Shown piece by piece: positions 60,401 through 64,000 of a stretch of 64,000 nucleotides of DNA (position 1 is the first letter of the stretch; every line of letters begins with the position of its first letter). Made by a program: the position numbers and the translations under genes. Below the pieces are notes generated by a model. That model had not been told where the DNA came from. It did no database searches and saw only the letters and a program-made list of their open reading frames with translations. The stretch spans positions 8,411,686 to 8,475,685 of the forward strand of contig JACTAT010000060.1 of assembly GCA_014526335.1 (NCBI GenBank), given 5' to 3'. Source of the DNA: Chrysaora quinquecirrha (Eukaryota > Cnidaria > Scyphozoa > Semaeostomeae > Pelagiidae).

Positions 60401-62750
60401 TTAGCTTTGTTTATATGTCTTGTTCTTCCTTTATGAAACATGCCATGTGTTTTTTCGTTTTCTTCACTGGAGTCAGCAAGATAGTCGTCATGATTATCCG
60501 GCACTTGGACATCAACGAATTCTTGTATCTCTGTTTTATTCTGCTTCACATAATCTTTGATTGATTTATTTGAAGGCTTGTTTGTGGTTTTTCTTTATCA
60601 TCCAAATTAACAAACTCGACTTTTTCCTCCTCGCTTCCCTCGCTGTTTGTATCATTCATATGAATTGTTTTGTTCATATGCTTTAAAATATCCTTCCCTT
60701 CTGCAATTCTATCATCGTCATTAACATATTCTGTTACCGCGACATTTTCCCCATCATCCTTTCCCTCAACTTTCAAAGTTTTCTTCTTTGCTTCAACTTG
60801 ACCTTTACTTCCATTTTTGCCACTTCCTCCATCATCCCCAACGATCTCGACTTTCTCTTCCTCACGCTTCCCTCCATTATCATCATCACCATCATTATCA
60901 GTTATATCTTCGATTTCTTCCACTTCATCCAAAGCATTATCTACCAGATTACCTTTTCCATTTATGAAGTTCCTCATGCCTGAAACCCGCCCATTTGAGC
61001 TAGCGGTTTCTTCGAACACAGCCCTTCCATTCCCATCAGGCTTTGCAGGCTCGCTCTTCTTGGTTCCAGTCTCCGCATTATTATCATCATCGTCTACGTA
61101 ATCAATGAGCTCCTCCTCATCGCCAACATCTGAATCTGTATGAATAATATCCTTCTCACTGATAGTCTTTTTATGATCATTCGGATGGAGCAGTTCATCT
61201 TTTCTGTATTTGGCTGGTGTTCCGGGACATCCGGTGCAACTTGTGATACAGCCATTCGTCTCTGGCGTGGATATGCCGCTTTTCTTGCAAACCGTCTGGC
61301 ACTCACAAGACCGTCTAAATCGTTTAACTTTGGAAGAACTCTTTTTATTATGTTTAGGCCTTCTCAGTCCCTCCCCAATGTGCCCTACTGCCTTAGTTGT
61401 CACAGGAAGCGTATATTTCAACTTTTTCGCCTTTCGTAATTTCGACTTTCGTTCTGGTCTGGGAATAGTTGCTTTCAGAGAGGCCATTTGGGTTGCAAGA
61501 CGTTTTAACGATGCCTTTCGATGCGACTTCTTTGAAAGATTTTTCCTTCTATGTTTTAGCCGATGCTTCTTGTGTCTTCTCGATAAAGTCTGCTTTTTGA
61601 TTCCCTTGATTTCAGAAGCTTTCGTTTGTCGTCTGATTCAGGCGAAACGAGCTCAATTTTTATTTTAGTATTTCCATCTGACTGCAGGCCTTTTTTGGCA
61701 GGGACAACTTGGCCGTTTGGATGGATAATCACTCTTCCTTCGGAAACAATTACTCCTTCACCTGTGTTTTGATTGGTGCAGAAGCTAGAGGCTGGATTTT
61801 GTTGACAGAGCTGCGACTGGGAAACAGAAGAAACAGAGCTCTGGTACGGCAGATCTGCTTGCGTTGACTCCGCAGCTGGTTGAGTTGGGGCCTTCGGGGG
61901 TTGATTCATGGCGGCTGGGCGTGCTTCTGGTTGGGCTTGCGGTGGATAAGATTGAGAAACAGCGGACTGAGGCTGTGTGAAGGTGACACTATGTGAATCA
62001 CTATTTTGCGCAGCAGCCATCTGAGCGGGCGAAACTTTACAACATGGTGCAGGACAATCCGACGTACATTTATCAATACAAGGCCTTTGACAGATAACAG
62101 TTGATTGACCGCCATTTTGACCAACATTTATTCGCTTGTGCATCGCAGCATTCTTGGGGGCAATTTCCTGCGCAGCGACCAACACATGGCGCTGGGCAAA
62201 TAACGATGTTTATGTGGTTATTCCATCGGATTGAGCGGCTTTCGTAGAGGTTGTTGTTTGGAAAGGCTTCAAAGTGAAATGCGGTGTAGTTGGTTTTGTG
62301 TTTGCTGTCGGTAAATTCGTTGCAGAATGAAACAGTTGCAGGTGAAACAGTAGGTGAGGCGAAATTACTTGCCAAGTCTTTCTGATGCATAACCAGTACA
62401 ATCTTCTGCGCCTGGGCCGCTTTTGTGGGCTTCGCAGGATGATGATGTAAAGTATGCACGATATTGTTGTCACTGTTGGTAAGAGTGGGAGCTACTAACG
62501 ACGATTCATCGGCTAATAATACTTGTTCCTGCACTGGTTTAACTAGCTTCACAGGAGCACTGACTATCTTCGAAGGTTCCAATGTTAATATTTTCTGTTG
62601 GTGTACTTTAGGTTCTGTTGTAACTATCAATGGTCTCCCTATGACCGGCTTGATATGGTGTGTTTGATATAAAGGAGTGCATCGTTCAATACTACTGCTG
62701 CCATAGTTGTTCCTAAGTAAAAAGAAGATCAAGAGCAATAAGATAATCAT
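54490..62750 (-). CDS. Giant secreted acidic repeat protein with two minicollagen-type CRDs (about 2750 codons, six apparent frameshifts)
   Basis: Almost 8.3 kb of minus strand is coding without a required intron, split into overlapping frames. It starts with the signal peptide MIILLLLIFFLLRNNYG. Two CRDs (62145-62198 and 62039-62092) have exact C-X3-C-X3-C-X3-C-X3-CC spacing, followed by a Gln/Pro/Ala-rich stretch. A very basic block (KHRRKNLSKKSHRK) and a small Cys-rich patch come next. The remainder is disordered: Asp/Glu runs, about 18 units of a 14-residue GASESNTKGKNAGK-type repeat, a Lys/Glu/Asn block, a 7-residue EGSKTNN repeat, and a poly-Asp end. Frame changes at 62115, 61620, 60588, about 58850, 58510 and 58004 are each one base. 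Five are one base short and one is one base long, all in homopolymers. The family is unknown. The CRDs point to the nematocyst wall or matrix, which is inference. Confidence 0.75.
56920..57193 (-). repeat. Coding 21-bp repeat, EGSKTNN type
   Basis: About 13 consecutive seven-residue units of the form EGSKTNN, with EETKTNR and QGSKTTN variants, lie within the giant CRD gene. The DNA unit is 21 bp (CTTCCTTCATTATTTGTCTTA on the plus strand, with variants). Units vary at synonymous and conservative positions, so this is not a fresh array. Confidence 0.85.
59330..60120 (-). repeat. Coding 42-bp repeat, GASESNTKGKNAGK type
   Basis: Roughly 18 units of 14 residues lie in the giant CRD gene, with the pattern Gly-Ala-Ser-Glu-Ser-Asn-Thr-Lys-Gly-Lys-Asn-Ala-Gly-Lys. 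GAS(E/D)S and K-x-K/N positions are best kept. The units are diverged, implying age and selection on composition. The long plus-strand frame here (59309-60292) is an antisense shadow. Confidence 0.9.
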
Positions 62751-63371
62751 GTTTAGAATTTGAGTATTTTTCCATAGAAGTAGAGGGTTGTTAAGTTTCT
62801 GTGCTGGGAATGGATCTTGATTTATGAAGTTAAAGACAAAGCTCTCTATATCATGATACTTAGACTTATAACAAAAGTTTCAGTTTCCAATCATAGAATC
62901 TTGTTATAAAAAGCCTTAGTAAGTCTAAAATCCAATTTTTGTGCAAAGAAATCTTAGATCTACATACCTTGATCGCACCTCTCCGAAGGCCCTTTCTTGC
63001 GAGTAATTCTCGGTTCTCGGTCACCAAAAACAGTCATGTCGGCACTAGTCAGTAGGTACTCGTGTTCAGTTTGTATCTCGTGTAATTCGCTCACTGTTTT
63101 CGGAATCATCCGTTGGTTAATAATCGCGAAATATTACGCGCAAAAAATTTTAAGCATCGGTGCGAAAACTGAGTAGTGCTGACATGACGTCATGACGGGA
63201 ACGCATAAAAGAATGGGCCTTCTGAGTGGTGATCACAAGGTCGAGTTCATAGATTTACGCCATTCGTGATTCAATTGAATTAATCGTATTATTTGCTACA
63301 CGACGACGTCACAACACAACTACAGTTTCCGCACCTACGCTAATCTAATCGTTAACGTATTAATCTGATTG
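62751..63371. promoter_or_regulatory. Upstream region of the giant CRD gene
   Basis: This 620-bp region lies before the signal-peptide ATG. It includes a small minus-strand stretch, 63034-62968, that reads ATG followed by 22 codons and a good donor (GTATGT). Its phase does not join the frame at 62716, so I do not model it as an exon. No TATA box is convincing. Confidence 0.3.
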
Positions 63372-63637
63372 AGGCCCTGGTCAAATGATCAAACAATGTT
63401 TGTCAAACAATTTAATTATCAAGCAATGCTTGAATGGCAACGTCACAAAACATTGCCTAACAAGCATAAATAAGCAGAATTCATTGCGCGATGTTTTGAA
63501 AAGTTCGAAAACATTTTTGCTCAAAATGTTTGACGAGCATTGTTTTCTGACGTGACCAAACGGTAAAACCATTTTGCTTAAGAAGCAAATTTTAAATGCT
63601 TGAAAAACAATGTTTGATCGTTTGGCCAATGCCTAAG
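63372..63637. mobile_element. AAACATTTG-family MITE, nearly complete copy
   Basis: It opens GCCCTGGTCAAATGATCAAAC and closes GATCGTTTGGCCAATGCC, mirrored ends of about 20 bp. Inside are paired GCAAATTTTAAATG and CAAACAATTTAATT blocks. No protein is encoded. Confidence 0.8.
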
Positions 63638-63665
63638 TTTATGCAACAAATAAAGCATCTCAGTT

Positions 63666-63950
63666 AGGCCCTGGCCAAACGATGAAACATTTCCTGTCAA
63701 ACATTTGAAATTTGCTTGTCAAGCAAAATGTTTGACCATTTGTCACGTCTCAAAAATGCTCGTCAAATATTTGTCTTGCGTCAGGCAAAAATGTGTTCTG
63801 AACTTTTTCAAAAACATCGCACAACGAATTTTGCTTATTGATGCATGCCAAGCAATGTTTTGTGACCTGGCCAAACGTTTAAACATTGCTTGAGAGGCAA
63901 ATTTCAAATATTTAACCAACGATGCTTGATCGTTTGGCCAGGGCCTTATT
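63666..63950. mobile_element. AAACATTTG-family MITE, best-preserved copy
   Basis: The ends TTAGGCCCTGGCCAAACGAT and ATCGTTTGGCCAGGGCCTTA are inverted copies of nearly 20 bp. Inner blocks (CAAACATTTGAAATTTGCTT and GCAAATTTCAAATATTT) are also inverted, so the whole 285 bp can fold as one hairpin. A further partial copy runs from about 63955 off the right edge. Confidence 0.85.
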
Positions 63951-64000
63951 CAAGCATTTGAAATTTGCAATGTTTGACCGTTTGGCCACTTCTCAAACCA

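Noticed and set aside
54490..62750. Programmed ribosomal frameshifting in the giant gene
   Set aside because: The breaks are at ordinary homopolymers of either direction with no repeated slippery heptamer or consistent downstream structure. Indel error is simpler.
62968..63034. Possible first coding exon (ATG, 22 codons, GTATGT donor) for the giant gene
   Set aside because: The donor leaves phase 1, whereas the only strong acceptor at 62716 needs phase 2. The ATG at 62750 gives a better signal peptide.

Overview
The window is nuclear DNA of an early-branching animal, most probably a cnidarian. It is AT-rich, the genes are split by many GT-AG introns, and there are abundant short hairpin transposons, LINE ends, SINEs and kilobase-scale simple repeats. 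The strongest taxonomic clue is four copies of the cysteine pattern C-X3-C-X3-C-X3-C-X3-C-C at 51757-62198. This is the cysteine-rich domain (CRD) known from cnidarian minicollagens and related nematocyst wall proteins. The species itself cannot be named from the sequence.

Layout, left to right. (1) 8051 to the left edge, minus strand: the first ten exons of valyl-tRNA synthetase, with two in-frame start codons that suggest mitochondrial and cytosolic forms. (2) 8660-16800, plus strand: a complete seven-exon membrane protein with two D8C domains, a ZP module, a furin-type site and a transmembrane helix. It is divergent from the synthetase across about 600 bp. (3) 24451-17746, minus: a seven-exon gene for an unrecognised, mostly disordered protein of about 976 residues. 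(4) 26624-25313, minus: a class I phosphatidylinositol transfer protein in two exons. (5) 29076-28012, minus, and 31244-32251, plus: two intronless 3-hydroxyacyl-CoA dehydrogenase genes, head to head. (6) 48100-33076, minus: complete PLAA (phospholipase A2-activating protein, the UFD3/DOA1 homologue). It is resolved into 30 exons that sum to 2427 nt (808 aa), with all splice phases agreeing. (7) 53158-49632, minus: a gene combining two fibronectin type II domains, two minicollagen-type CRDs and a very long polyproline segment. (8) 62750-54490, minus: a giant, nearly intronless gene of about 2750 codons. It has a signal peptide, two CRDs and thousands of bases of acidic and Ser/Gly/Asn/Lys-rich repeats.

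Genes 1, 4, 5 and 6 are housekeeping genes for translation, lipid transfer, beta-oxidation and ubiquitin/p97 trafficking. Genes 7 and 8 lie next to each other on one strand, share the CRD and are both secreted-type low-complexity proteins. I read them as a small locus for nematocyst capsule or matrix proteins, and it is the most novel part of the window. Neither protein has a collagen Gly-X-Y helix.

About twelve apparent one-base frameshifts, mostly in short homopolymers, interrupt genes 3, 4, 7 and 8, but none interrupts genes 1, 2, 5 or 6. Sequencing or assembly indels are the simplest explanation, but their uneven distribution deserves a check. Introns and spacers carry at least six families of inverted-repeat transposons, two LINE 3' ends, SINE-like units (one with a hammerhead-like core) and very long AAAGT, CAAGT and 86-bp arrays.
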